Shown here piece by piece: positions 7,277 through 14,450 of a DNA stretch of 21,367 nt (positions are counted from its first letter, which is position 1; each line of letters opens with the position of its first letter). The notes beneath the pieces are model-generated. The model was not told the origin of the DNA. It worked only from the letters and a program-made list of their open reading frames with translations, and ran no database searches. Position numbers and translations under genes: made by a program. This DNA is from Oscillospiraceae bacterium. GTDB taxonomy: Bacteria > Bacillota > Clostridia > Oscillospirales > Oscillospiraceae. The DNA lies in NCBI GenBank assembly GCA_017480395.1, contig JAFVAS010000135.1, positions 1 through 21,367 of the forward strand, in the 5' to 3' direction.

Positions 7277-7731
7277 TGGGCGCGGCGAAAAAGCGCGGGC
7301 GCGGCCTGGGGGACATCGTCTCCACCCTGACCATCGCGGTGCTGTTCCTGGTGATTCTGCTCCTGGTGGTGTTCTCCGCGTCGGGCTATCAGCGGGCGGT
7401 GGAATTGCAGGACGGGAGCAGCAACACCCGGGCGGTGCTCTCCTACGTCATCACCTGCGTCAAGGACAACAGCACCGGGGAGATCCTTCCCGGGGACATC
7501 GACGGCGCGCCGGGACTGACCATCCGGGACAGCCGCACCGGCTATGAGCAGCGCATCTACCTGGTGGACGGCCAGCTGCTGGAGGAATACGGCATGATCG
7601 GCCAGGACAGCGACCCCGCCGGGGCGCTGGTGATCGGCCAGGTGTCGTCCTTTGAGGCACGCCTGCTGGAGGACGGCGTGCTGGAGGTGCGCACCGACTT
7701 GGGCGTGTCCTATGTCAGCACAAGGAAGTAA
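7273..7731 (+). CDS. DUF4860-like single-pass protein, probable minor pilin-like component
   Basis: A 152-residue protein with a basic leader (AAKKRGRGLGD), one membrane helix at about 15-36, and an extracytoplasmic beta-rich domain. The pattern, including the stretch around LSYVITCVKDNSTGEI and later GYEQRIYLVDGQLLEEYG, fits the DUF4860 family of Clostridia as I remember it. Its architecture is that of minor pilins such as GspH/PilW, but position 5 after the Gly is not Glu, so it is not a textbook prepilin. The ATG overlaps the previous stop; a second ATG is at 7276. A stem-loop follows the stop. No enzymatic motif is visible. Confidence 0.78.
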   Translation: MMGAAKKRGRGLGDIVSTLTIAVLFLVILLLVVFSASGYQRAVELQDGSSNTRAVLSYVITCVKDNSTGEILPGDIDGAPGLTIRDSRTGYEQRIYLVDGQLLEEYGMIGQDSDPAGALVIGQVSSFEARLLEDGVLEVRTDLGVSYVSTRK

Positions 7732-7736
7732 ACCCG

Positions 7737-7761
7737 CCCCCGCGGCGTTTGGGCGCGGGGG
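7737..7761 (+). other. GC-rich stem-loop between pilin-like genes
   Basis: An 8-bp perfect stem pairs CCCCCGCG (7737-7744) with CGCGGGGG (7754-7761) over a 9-base loop in the 46-base gap between two pilin-like genes. There is no T-run, so termination is unlikely. It may mark RNA processing or tune the ratio of gene products inside the operon. Confidence 0.6.
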
Positions 7762-7777
7762 ATGTTGAGAGGATTCC

Positions 7778-8227
7778 ATGAAAAAGAAGATCAGCATAGC
7801 ATCCATAGTTGAGCTCTTCGGGCTGTTTGTCATCCTGCTCCTGGTGATCGTGGTCATCACGGAGACCTTTGTGCTGACCCGGGGGCAGAGCCTGCGCGCC
7901 AGGCACCTCACCGAGGCCGTCACTCTGGCCGAGAGCGTGGCGGAGATCACCTCCGGTGCGGACAGTCCGGAGCGGGCCGCCGAGCTGCTGGGCCGGATGG
8001 AGGGGGCCCAGCCCCCCACGGTGGAGGGGGAGCGCGTTGTCTCCCGTGTGGACTTCGCCGGACAGGCGGACGCCGGGGATGACTACACGGTCTGCCTCAC
8101 CCTCCAGGCCGACACCGGCCGGGCGGGCAGCTATGTCTCAGAGGTCATCGAGGTCTATTTCGCCCAGGACGACGGGGCGATCTACACCCTCAGCACCGGC
8201 AATTACATCAGGGGGGACGCGCCATGA
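7778..8227 (+). CDS. Pilin-like single-pass protein with degenerate prepilin N-terminus
   Basis: A 149-residue protein and the most pilin-like of the four. A short basic leader (MKKKIS) is followed by IASIVELFGLFVILLL, which places Glu12 where the conserved Glu5 of type IV prepilins would be if cleavage occurred before Ala8. The residue before that point is Ile, not the Gly or Ala needed by a classical prepilin peptidase. The membrane helix runs about 10-28 and continues into an amphipathic helix, as in pilins. The C-terminal part is beta-rich with a lone Cys (YTVCLTLQ). It starts 46 bases after the DUF4860-like gene with GAGAGGA upstream and overlaps the next gene by 4 bases. A structural role in the pilus-like machine is inference. 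Confidence 0.75.
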   Translation: MKKKISIASIVELFGLFVILLLVIVVITETFVLTRGQSLRARHLTEAVTLAESVAEITSGADSPERAAELLGRMEGAQPPTVEGERVVSRVDFAGQADAGDDYTVCLTLQADTGRAGSYVSEVIEVYFAQDDGAIYTLSTGNYIRGDAP

Positions 8228-8628
8228 GCCATAAGATCAGACTGGGGCCCATCGCCATCTTCCTCACCGTGGTCGCCATCGTCCTGTCCACCCTGGCGGT
8301 GCTGACGGTGGCCACCTCCAACGCGGACCGGGTGATGGCCCAGCGGTTTGCCGATGTCACCCAGATCCGCTATGAGCTGGAGGCCGACGGCGCGCGCTTC
8401 CTCCAGGCGGCGGCGGAGGCCGCCGCGGACGGCCGGGACGTGGGGGAGGACACCGACGCCACTCCCCTGACCGACGGGGGCTATGCCTGCGCCCTGGAGC
8501 GGGAGGGCTACACCCTGCGCATCGAGATCACCCAGCCCGACGGGGCGGGAAACTTTGAGATCACCAAGTGGAAAATCAGCAAGAACTGGGATATGGAAGA
8601 TCCGATGGACAACGTCTGGAAAGGATAG
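8224..8628 (+). CDS. Small single-pass pilin-like (PilX-like) protein
   Basis: A 134-residue protein with MSHKIRLG, one membrane helix at about 9-31, then a long helix (about 33-68) and a small C-terminal domain with a beta-hairpin-like stretch (YACALEREGYTLRIEI). A basic segment ending in Gly, a helix starting at the membrane and a small globular head is the layout of minor pilins. It lacks the Phe1 and Glu5 positions. Its ATG overlaps the preceding stop (ATGA), and the PilT-like ATPase starts 11 bases after its stop. I assign no family; the role comes from architecture and operon position. Confidence 0.72.
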   Translation: MSHKIRLGPIAIFLTVVAIVLSTLAVLTVATSNADRVMAQRFADVTQIRYELEADGARFLQAAAEAAADGRDVGEDTDATPLTDGGYACALEREGYTLRIEITQPDGAGNFEITKWKISKNWDMEDPMDNVWKG

Positions 8629-8639
8629 GGGATCACAGC

Positions 8640-9698
8640 ATGGCACTCAATGAGATTTTAAGCGCCGCCACCGAGAAGGGCGCCTCCGATATTTTCATCA
8701 TCGCCGGCCTTCCGGTGACCTTCAAGATCAAGGGGGCCCAGGATCGCCAGGACAGCGGCATCATGAAGCCCAACGACATCAACGCCCTCATCGACGAGAT
8801 CTATACCGTGGGCCGCCGGGATCGAACCAACCTGGAGAACCATGTCGATGACGACTTCTCCTTCTCCATCCCACAGCTGGGGCGCTTCCGCGTCAACGTG
8901 TTCCGCCAGCGGGGCACCGCCTCGGCGGTCATCCGGGTCATCCGCTTCGGCATCCCCGACCCGGCGAAGCTGGGCATCCCGGAGAGCGTCCTCTCCCTGG
9001 CGGACAACAAGACGGGCCTTGTGCTGGTGGCGGGGGCGGCGGGCTCCGGCAAGTCCACCACCCTGGCCTGCATGATCGACCGCATCAACCGCAGCCGGGA
9101 GGCGCATATCATCACCATGGAGGACCCCATCGAGTACCTCCACTCCCACAATCGGAGCATCGTGAGCCAGCGGGAGGTCTTTATCGACACCCCCGGCTAT
9201 CTCGACTCCCTGCGCTCCGCCCTGCGGGAGAGCCCGGACGTCATTCTGCTGGGCGAGATGCGGGACTATGACACCATCTCCTCCGCCATCACGGCGGCGG
9301 AGACCGGGGTGCTGCTGTTCAGCACCCTGCACACCAGCAGCGCGGCCAACACCATCAACCGCATTGTGGATGTCTTTCCCGCCAACCAGCAGCTCCAGGT
9401 GCGCGGCCAGCTGGCCCAGCTCATCCGGGGCGTGGTGTGCCAGCAGCTCATCACCACGGTGGACGGCGCGCTGATCCCGGTGTTCGAGGTGCTGAAGAGC
9501 ACGCCGGCCATCCAGAATATGATCCGGGAGGGGAAGCTGCACCAGCTGGACTCCGCCATGCAGGCCGCCCAGGCCGACGGCATGTGCACCATGGACGCCA
9601 GCCTGCTCTCCCTGTACCAGCGCAAGCAGATCACCAAGACCACGCTTCTGAGCGCCTGCAACAACTATGAATTTATGGTCAAGCGCGTCGGCGCGTGA
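8640..9698 (+). CDS. PilT-like type IV pilus ATPase
   Basis: A 352-residue hexameric secretion ATPase of the GspE/PilT superfamily, closest in size and motifs to the retraction ATPase PilT. Walker A is GAAGSGKSTT with Lys138. The Asp box is TMEDPIEYLH (Glu161, Asp162), Walker B is VILLGEMRDYDTI with Glu206, and the His box is STLHTSSAANTINR with His231. All are intact. The N-terminal PAS-like domain (about 1-100) includes ASDIFIIAGLPVTFKIKG. The tetracysteine zinc site of PilB/GspE is absent, which supports PilT. The start at 8640 is chosen for AGGATAGGGG just upstream; an upstream in-frame ATG at 8568 lies inside the previous gene. It is the only ATPase in the cluster, so it may power extension as well as retraction, or work with a PilB elsewhere. 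Confidence 0.92.
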   Translation: MALNEILSAATEKGASDIFIIAGLPVTFKIKGAQDRQDSGIMKPNDINALIDEIYTVGRRDRTNLENHVDDDFSFSIPQLGRFRVNVFRQRGTASAVIRVIRFGIPDPAKLGIPESVLSLADNKTGLVLVAGAAGSGKSTTLACMIDRINRSREAHIITMEDPIEYLHSHNRSIVSQREVFIDTPGYLDSLRSALRESPDVILLGEMRDYDTISSAITAAETGVLLFSTLHTSSAANTINRIVDVFPANQQLQVRGQLAQLIRGVVCQQLITTVDGALIPVFEVLKSTPAIQNMIREGKLHQLDSAMQAAQADGMCTMDASLLSLYQRKQITKTTLLSACNNYEFMVKRVGA

Positions 9699-9749
9699 CC
9701 CCGGAGCAATAGAGAACAACCAATTTTCCGAAGGGGCGGTGGAGCCGGA

Positions 9750-10970
9750 ATGAACGAGTCGGCAGAGAAGATCGAACAGGAACAGAATGTGCTATATGTC
9801 AAGGCTTTCTCCGGGTTTTCGGTGAAATACCGGGAGACGGAGCTGATCGGCGGCAAGCAGGTGGAGTCCCAGTTCAGCCTGCTGCTCCAGCTGCTGCTCC
9901 ACAACCGGAGCTCCGGCGTGCCCCGGAGCCTCATCAAGGCCACCCTGTTTGAGGATCGAGAGATCGAGGACGTCTCCCACGCCATCCGAACCGTCGTCTA
10001 CAACGCGAAAAAGCGGCTGAGCGCCTTCGGCCTGCCCGCCTGTGATTACATTCAGCAGCGCAAGGGCGTCTACTACTGGACAGATGAGATCGCGGTGGTG
10101 GAGGACGCCGAGGAGTTTGAGCGCTCCCTGGCCGAGGCCCGGCTGGAGGAGGTGCCGGAGGAGCGGGTCGAGGGGCTGCTGGACGTCTGCTATCGCTACT
10201 CCGGGCGGTTCCTGTCCGGGCTGGACTCGGTGGTCTGGGCCTTCCAGGAGTCGGAGCGCTACCGCGACCTGTTCCACGGCTGCGTGGAGGAGGCCGCCGC
10301 CCTGTTGCGCCAGGCGCACCGCTACAAGACCATGTACGACCTGGGGGTCTACGCCTCCACCGCCGACCCCTTTGCCGAGTGGGAGGAGCTCACCATGGAG
10401 GCCCTGGTGGGGCTGGGCCGGTTTGAGGAGGCGGAGCGCTTTTACGACGACACCGTCAACGCCTACATCAAGGAGTACGGTAACCGCTCCAACGAGTACG
10501 TCAAGGACATCACCAAAAAGCTGGGTAATCACCTGATCTATCAGCACGAGACCATTGAGGAGATCCAGAGCAAGCTGCGCAATATGGACCCCTACGGGGG
10601 ACGGGGCTATTTCTGCTCCCTGCCTGTGTTTCAGGAGCTGTATCGCACCATGGAGCGCACCATGGAGCGCTCCGGCGAGCGGGTCTACCTGATGCTGTGC
10701 ACCATTGTGGACAGCAAGGGCAACCCCATGAAGGAGGGGCCGAGGCTGGAGGGCCTGTCCGAGCGGCTGCAGGACGCCATCGTGGAGTCGGTGCGCCACA
10801 CCGACACCGTCACCCGCTACGGCAAGGGGCAGTATCTGATCCTGCTCATCAACACCTCCAAGGAGAACTGCGCCATCATCGAGCGGCGCATCAGCAGCAA
10901 CTTCCTGATCGGGCGTCAGCGCACCGGCGTGGAATACTCGGTCAACAGCGTGATCTTCCCCAACAACTGA
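9750..10970 (+). CDS. SARP/BTAD-like regulator fused to a degenerate GGDEF domain
   Basis: A 406-residue cytoplasmic protein in three parts. Residues about 12-112 look like an OmpR/SARP winged-helix domain, with SQFSLLLQLLLHNRSSGVPRS and a C-terminal strand QQRKGVYYW. Residues about 120-255 fit a bacterial transcriptional activator (BTAD) helical-repeat domain. Residues about 280-405 fold like GGDEF, with FQELYRTMERTMERSGERVY, then RYGKGQYLILL at 356-366 in place of RYGGDEF. GKGQY removes the catalytic acidic residues, so it should not make cyclic di-GMP but could still bind a nucleotide or a partner. It follows the PilT-like gene by 51 bases and precedes a true diguanylate cyclase. It could be a local activator sensing the second messenger; that is inference. 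Confidence 0.8.
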   Translation: MNESAEKIEQEQNVLYVKAFSGFSVKYRETELIGGKQVESQFSLLLQLLLHNRSSGVPRSLIKATLFEDREIEDVSHAIRTVVYNAKKRLSAFGLPACDYIQQRKGVYYWTDEIAVVEDAEEFERSLAEARLEEVPEERVEGLLDVCYRYSGRFLSGLDSVVWAFQESERYRDLFHGCVEEAAALLRQAHRYKTMYDLGVYASTADPFAEWEELTMEALVGLGRFEEAERFYDDTVNAYIKEYGNRSNEYVKDITKKLGNHLIYQHETIEEIQSKLRNMDPYGGRGYFCSLPVFQELYRTMERTMERSGERVYLMLCTIVDSKGNPMKEGPRLEGLSERLQDAIVESVRHTDTVTRYGKGQYLILLINTSKENCAIIERRISSNFLIGRQRTGVEYSVNSVIFPNN

Positions 10971-10976
10971 CCCCGC

Positions 10977-10996
10977 CTTTGGGCGCAGACCCAAAG
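10977..10996 (+). other. Short intergenic inverted repeat
   Basis: CTTTGGG (10977-10983) pairs with CCCAAAG (10990-10996) over a six-base loop just after the regulator stop. No T-run follows, so it is not a convincing terminator. It could be an RNA hairpin or a weak operator in the 48-base gap. Confidence 0.4.
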
Positions 10997-11018
10997 TGAA
11001 TTTACCTGAGAGAGGGGC

Positions 11019-12164
11019 GTGAGGCGGCCTATGGCATCGGTCCTCTATGCCGAAATTTATCTGATCTGTCTGATTATCGCCGGCATTCTGCTGGGCTGGA
11101 TGGTCAAAAACGGGATGCAGTCCTCCGCCGAACGGTGGCTGGCCCGGATTCTGACCTGCTTTATCATCAACTTCATCTCCAATTTTCTCTTCACGGTGTT
11201 TCACAGCATCGTCATCACCCCCTACATCACGCCGCTGTCCTACCTGTTCAAGACGCTGTACCATATCTCCCTCTCGGTGGGCGTGTTCCTCTGGTGTGTC
11301 TATGCGGAGATCGAGCTGCGCAGCGGCCAGCTCCAAAACGGCCAAAAGCTGAAGCGGTGGCTGATCCCCGCCGTCGTGCCGGTGCTCTTCGCCCTGACCA
11401 ACCTGTGGAACCATCAGCTGTTCCGCTTCGAGGACGGGATTTATATCCGGGGCGTGCTGTTTCAGGTGCAGATGTGCTATCTGTTGATTTTCTCCGGCTA
11501 TGAGACCGTCCGGCTGATCCGCCGGGCCTGGGTGGAGTCCGACCCGGGCCATCGGACCCATCTGGTCATCACCGGGACCTTTTCCCTGTGCGTGCTGGCC
11601 GCCTGGGTGCTCTCCTTCATCGGGGAGGCCTTTCCGGTCATCTGTGTGGCCATCATCGTGGAGCTGCTGTTCCTCTTCCTGGGCACCACCATCACCCAGA
11701 TCTCCCTGGATAAGCTGACCCAGGTCAACAACCGGCAGAATCTGATGGGCTTTATGAATTACAAGCTCAGAAATTGCACCGGAGAGCTCTATCTGCTCAT
11801 GATAGATGTGGACTGCTTCAAGACCATCAACGACACCTATGGCCATCTGGAGGGGGACAACGCCCTGGTTGTCGTCTCCTCCGGCCTGAAGCGGGCCTGC
11901 GGCCCCTACCAGCCCCGGCCCTACATCTCCCGCTACGGCGGCGACGAGTTCATCGTCGTGATGGAGGCCGACCGGGCCGCGGTGGACCGGCTGGTGGACG
12001 AGATCCGGGAGAACATCGCCGCGCTGAACCACAGCGCCAGATATGACCTGCAGATCAGCGTCGGCATTGCGCGCTATGAGCGGGGCCAGACCCCGAAGGA
12101 GCTGATCGACGCGGCGGACAAGATGCTGTATCAGGTCAAGCATGCCAGAAAGACGGCCCGATGA
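11019..12164 (+). CDS. Membrane diguanylate cyclase (GGDEF)
   Basis: A 381-residue protein that should make cyclic di-GMP from two GTP. The N-terminal half holds about seven hydrophobic segments (MASE-like sensor, about residues 5-225). A linker with DKLTQVNNRQNL, the usual GGDEF-domain entry, leads to the catalytic domain (about 230-381). The active motif RYGGDEF is intact at Gly307-Phe311, and upstream LMIDVDCFKTINDTYGH supplies the metal-binding Asp and substrate contacts. The inhibitory RxxD I-site normally just before the motif reads QPRP, so product inhibition there is probably lost. GTG at 11019 and ATG at 11031 are both plausible starts, given AGAGGGG at 11011-11017. It lies between the degenerate GGDEF regulator and the phosphodiesterase, so synthesis and breakdown are encoded side by side. 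Confidence 0.92.
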   Translation: MRRPMASVLYAEIYLICLIIAGILLGWMVKNGMQSSAERWLARILTCFIINFISNFLFTVFHSIVITPYITPLSYLFKTLYHISLSVGVFLWCVYAEIELRSGQLQNGQKLKRWLIPAVVPVLFALTNLWNHQLFRFEDGIYIRGVLFQVQMCYLLIFSGYETVRLIRRAWVESDPGHRTHLVITGTFSLCVLAAWVLSFIGEAFPVICVAIIVELLFLFLGTTITQISLDKLTQVNNRQNLMGFMNYKLRNCTGELYLLMIDVDCFKTINDTYGHLEGDNALVVVSSGLKRACGPYQPRPYISRYGGDEFIVVMEADRAAVDRLVDEIRENIAALNHSARYDLQISVGIARYERGQTPKELIDAADKMLYQVKHARKTAR

Positions 12165-12204
12165 GACGGGCGCGTCCACCCCAATTGGAAAATCAGACCC
12201 TAGA

Positions 12205-12218
12205 TTCGCCGCGGCGAA
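12205..12218. repeat. Perfect 14-bp palindrome before the REC-EAL gene
   Basis: TTCGCCGCGGCGAA is self-complementary over 14 bases, 23 bases before the start of the phosphodiesterase gene in a 76-base gap. It could be a protein-binding site, or chance in GC-rich DNA. I see no promoter with good spacing next to it. Confidence 0.35.
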
Positions 12219-12240
12219 GGGCCGGGACTGAGGTTTTGTT

Positions 12241-13938
12241 ATGCTGAAAAACCACGCAAAATTCAATTCCATCAACGGAAGGCGCCTGGTGCTGATCGTC
12301 GATGACGAGCAGATCAACCGGGAGATGCTGGGCTATATCGTCTCCTCCGACTTTGACGCGCTGTACGCCCGGGACGGGGAGGAGGCCCTGCGCCTGATGC
12401 GGGAGAACGTCAATTTCCTCTCCCTGGTGCTGCTGGATCTGCTCATGCCCGGGGTGGACGGCTTTGCCGTGATGCGGGAGATGAAGGCGGACGAGGCCCT
12501 GTCCCATCTGCCCATCATTGTGCTGACCTCGGAGCACACCGCCGAGGTGGAGTGCCTGCGCCTGGGGGCCTCCGACTTTATTTTGAAGCCCTTCAGCCAG
12601 CCCGAGGTCATCATCGCCCGGATGCAGCGCATCATCGAGCTCCACGAGGACCGCTATATCATCCAGTCCACCGAGCGGGAGGACATGACCGGCCTGTTCA
12701 ACCGGGAGTTCTTCTTCCGCTATGCCGAGCAGTATGACCGTTTTCACCCCGACCAGGAGATGGACGCGGTGGCGCTGGACGTCAACCGCTTCCACCTGAT
12801 CAATGAGATGTTTGGCCGTGCGGCGGGGGACAACGTGCTCATCCACCTGGCCACCTACCTCAAGGAGCTGCGGGAGCGCACCGGCTGCATGGTCAGCCGG
12901 GTGGAGGGGGACCGGTTTTTCGTCTATGTCCCCCACGGGGGGATGGACTATACGGAGCTGGCCCAGCAGGTCAACCGTCACCTGGGCTCCCTTCGGGACA
13001 TCAGCGTCCGAGTGCGCTGCGGCGTCTATCGGAACGCGGACAAGGGCGTTGAGATCGAGCGGCGCTTTGACCGGGCCCTCCAGGCGGCCAACACCATCAA
13101 GGACAACTATGCCCAGCTGGTGGCCTACTATGACGCCTCCATCCACGAGCGGAAAATCTATGAGGACCGCCTCATCAGCGAGATGTACGAGGCCCTTGCC
13201 AACGGGCAGTTCGAGGTGTATTTCCAGCCGAAATACAACGTGGAGGGGGAGCTGCCCGCCCTGTCCAGCGCGGAGGCCCTGGTGCGCTGGCATCATCCCA
13301 CCCTGGGCATGGTCAGCCCCGGGGTGTTCATCCCGCTGTTTGAGAAAAACGGGATGATCCAGAAGCTGGACTACTACATCTGGGCTAGGGTTGCCGATCA
13401 GCTGGGGGACTGGCGACGGCGGTACGGCCGGGAGGTGCGGGTGTCCGTCAACGTCTCCCGGATCGACCTGTACAACCAGAACCTGATCGAATATCTGGAC
13501 GGCATTCTGACGGAGAACGGCATCGACCCCGGCCAGATCTACCTGGAGATCACCGAATCCGCCTACACCGAGAACCCGGAGCAGATCGGGGAGATGGTGG
13601 AGCGGCTGCGGGATCGGGGGTTCAAGATCGAGATGGACGACTTTGGCACCGGCTACTCCTCCCTCAATATGCTGGCCGACGTGCCGGTGGACGTGCTGAA
13701 GATGGACATGCGCTTTGTGCGCAACCTCCACTCCAACGAGAAGCAGGAGACGCTGGTCAAGCTGGTCATGGACATCGCCAAATACCTCTCCCTCACCGTG
13801 GTGGCCGAGGGCGTGGAGGACAAGGGCCAGGCCGACTTTTTGAAGAGCGTGGGATGCAGCGTCATCCAGGGCTATTATTTCTCCAGACCGCTGCCGGGCA
13901 CGGATTTCATCCGTCTGGTCACGGGAGCAACACAATAA
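12241..13938 (+). CDS. Response regulator with REC, degenerate GGDEF and EAL domains (c-di-GMP phosphodiesterase)
   Basis: A 565-residue cytoplasmic protein that should degrade cyclic di-GMP. The REC domain (about 15-135) has acidic Asp21-Asp22, phosphoacceptor Asp66 in LLDLLMPGVDG, Thr96 and Lys116, all canonical. The GGDEF domain (about 150-290) is degenerate: RVEGDRF at about 221-226 replaces RxGGDEF. The EAL domain (about 305-565) has Glu345-Ala-Leu, VSVNVSR, YLEITES, EMDDFGTGYSS, LKMDMRFV, VAEGVED and QGYYFSRPL. The expected metal and catalytic residues are therefore present. It probably acts as a phosphorylation-tuned phosphodiesterase, with the dead GGDEF domain as a possible GTP sensor. 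The next gene encodes an Hpt-like protein, but that lacks the phosphorylatable His, so the kinase feeding REC is not evident. GAGG lies upstream of the ATG. Confidence 0.93.
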   Translation: MLKNHAKFNSINGRRLVLIVDDEQINREMLGYIVSSDFDALYARDGEEALRLMRENVNFLSLVLLDLLMPGVDGFAVMREMKADEALSHLPIIVLTSEHTAEVECLRLGASDFILKPFSQPEVIIARMQRIIELHEDRYIIQSTEREDMTGLFNREFFFRYAEQYDRFHPDQEMDAVALDVNRFHLINEMFGRAAGDNVLIHLATYLKELRERTGCMVSRVEGDRFFVYVPHGGMDYTELAQQVNRHLGSLRDISVRVRCGVYRNADKGVEIERRFDRALQAANTIKDNYAQLVAYYDASIHERKIYEDRLISEMYEALANGQFEVYFQPKYNVEGELPALSSAEALVRWHHPTLGMVSPGVFIPLFEKNGMIQKLDYYIWARVADQLGDWRRRYGREVRVSVNVSRIDLYNQNLIEYLDGILTENGIDPGQIYLEITESAYTENPEQIGEMVERLRDRGFKIEMDDFGTGYSSLNMLADVPVDVLKMDMRFVRNLHSNEKQETLVKLVMDIAKYLSLTVVAEGVEDKGQADFLKSVGCSVIQGYYFSRPLPGTDFIRLVTGATQ

Positions 13939-13976
13939 ATCTCCGAACAACCGAAAAATGAGGAAGGTGAATCACA

Positions 13977-14318
13977 ATGTTGACGATTGCTGCACTGAAC
14001 GAGTTGGGGGCGGACACCCAGAGCGGCCTGTCCCGCTGCCTGAACAACGAGGCGTTTTATCTGCGCATGGTCAATCTGGCCGTGCAGGACGACGGCTTTG
14101 AGCGGCTGCGCGCCGCGCTGGAGCGGGGCGACCTGGACGAGGGGTTCGAGCGGGCCTACGCCCTGAAGGGCGTGCTGGGCAACGTCTCGCTGACCAATCT
14201 GTTTACCCCCGTCTCCGAGATCACCGAGGCCCTGCGGGCCAGAACGCAGATGGATTACGCCCCGCTGCTGGAGCAGATTTTCTCCGAGCTGGAGAAGCTG
14301 CGGGCATTGGTGGACTGA
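13977..14318 (+). CDS. Hpt-like protein lacking the phosphoacceptor histidine
   Basis: A 113-residue, mostly helical protein resembling a stand-alone histidine phosphotransfer (Hpt) domain. The family core is A-H-x-L-K-G; here it reads AYALKGVLGNVSLTNL, with Tyr61 (TAC, 14157-14159) in place of His. The flanking pattern is kept: NNEAFYLRMVNLAVQD before, and LFTPVSEITEALR and a final helix after. So the fold is probably intact but it should not carry phosphate by the normal route. It has a good RBS (AGGAAGGTG) and lies 38 bases after the REC-GGDEF-EAL gene, as last gene of the operon before a strong terminator. It could act as a docking partner or inhibitor of that REC domain. A sequencing error or recent point mutation (CAC to TAC) cannot be excluded. 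Confidence 0.8.
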   Translation: MLTIAALNELGADTQSGLSRCLNNEAFYLRMVNLAVQDDGFERLRAALERGDLDEGFERAYALKGVLGNVSLTNLFTPVSEITEALRARTQMDYAPLLEQIFSELEKLRALVD

Positions 14319-14326
14319 ACCCGGTT

Positions 14327-14359
14327 ACGGCGGGCCAGAGATGGCCCGCCGTGATTTTT
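14327..14359 (+). terminator. Intrinsic terminator ending the pilus-like operon
   Basis: An 11-bp perfect stem pairs ACGGCGGGCCA (14327-14337) with TGGCCCGCCGT (14342-14352) over a GAGA tetraloop, followed two bases later by five T (14355-14359). It lies 8 bases after the Hpt-like stop and closes the long operon. Confidence 0.93.
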
Positions 14360-14370
14360 GTCAAAAAATC

Positions 14371-14399
14371 TTGCAAATCGAAACAAAATGCGGTATGCT
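14371..14399 (+). promoter_or_regulatory. Sigma-A-type promoter for the small lipoprotein gene
   Basis: TTGCAA at 14371-14376, a 17-base spacer, TATGCT at 14394-14399, in an AT-rich pocket just after the terminator. The gene start is 51 bases downstream with AAGGAG before it. Confidence 0.7.
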
Positions 14400-14450
14400 C
14401 TTCTGGACGCTCTCGCCGGGAGCGGAACAAGAAACTAAGGAGAATACCGA

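Noticed and set aside
7737..7761. Stem-loop as a transcription terminator
   Set aside because: No T-run follows, and the downstream gene is closely spaced and belongs to the same functional set.
8568..8639. Upstream start for the PilT-like ATPase
   Set aside because: It would overlap the preceding gene by about 60 bases and add residues unlike the family. The ATG at 8640 has a good ribosome binding site.
9792..12317. Very long open frame on the minus strand (841 codons), and similar ones at 2256-3593, 5321-7117, 15371-17179 and 17217-18305
   Set aside because: They lie opposite well-supported genes. Their translations are rich in His, Gly, Gln, Asp and Val without domains, and they have no ribosome binding sites. 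Such frames are expected when GC-rich third positions suppress stop codons on the other strand.
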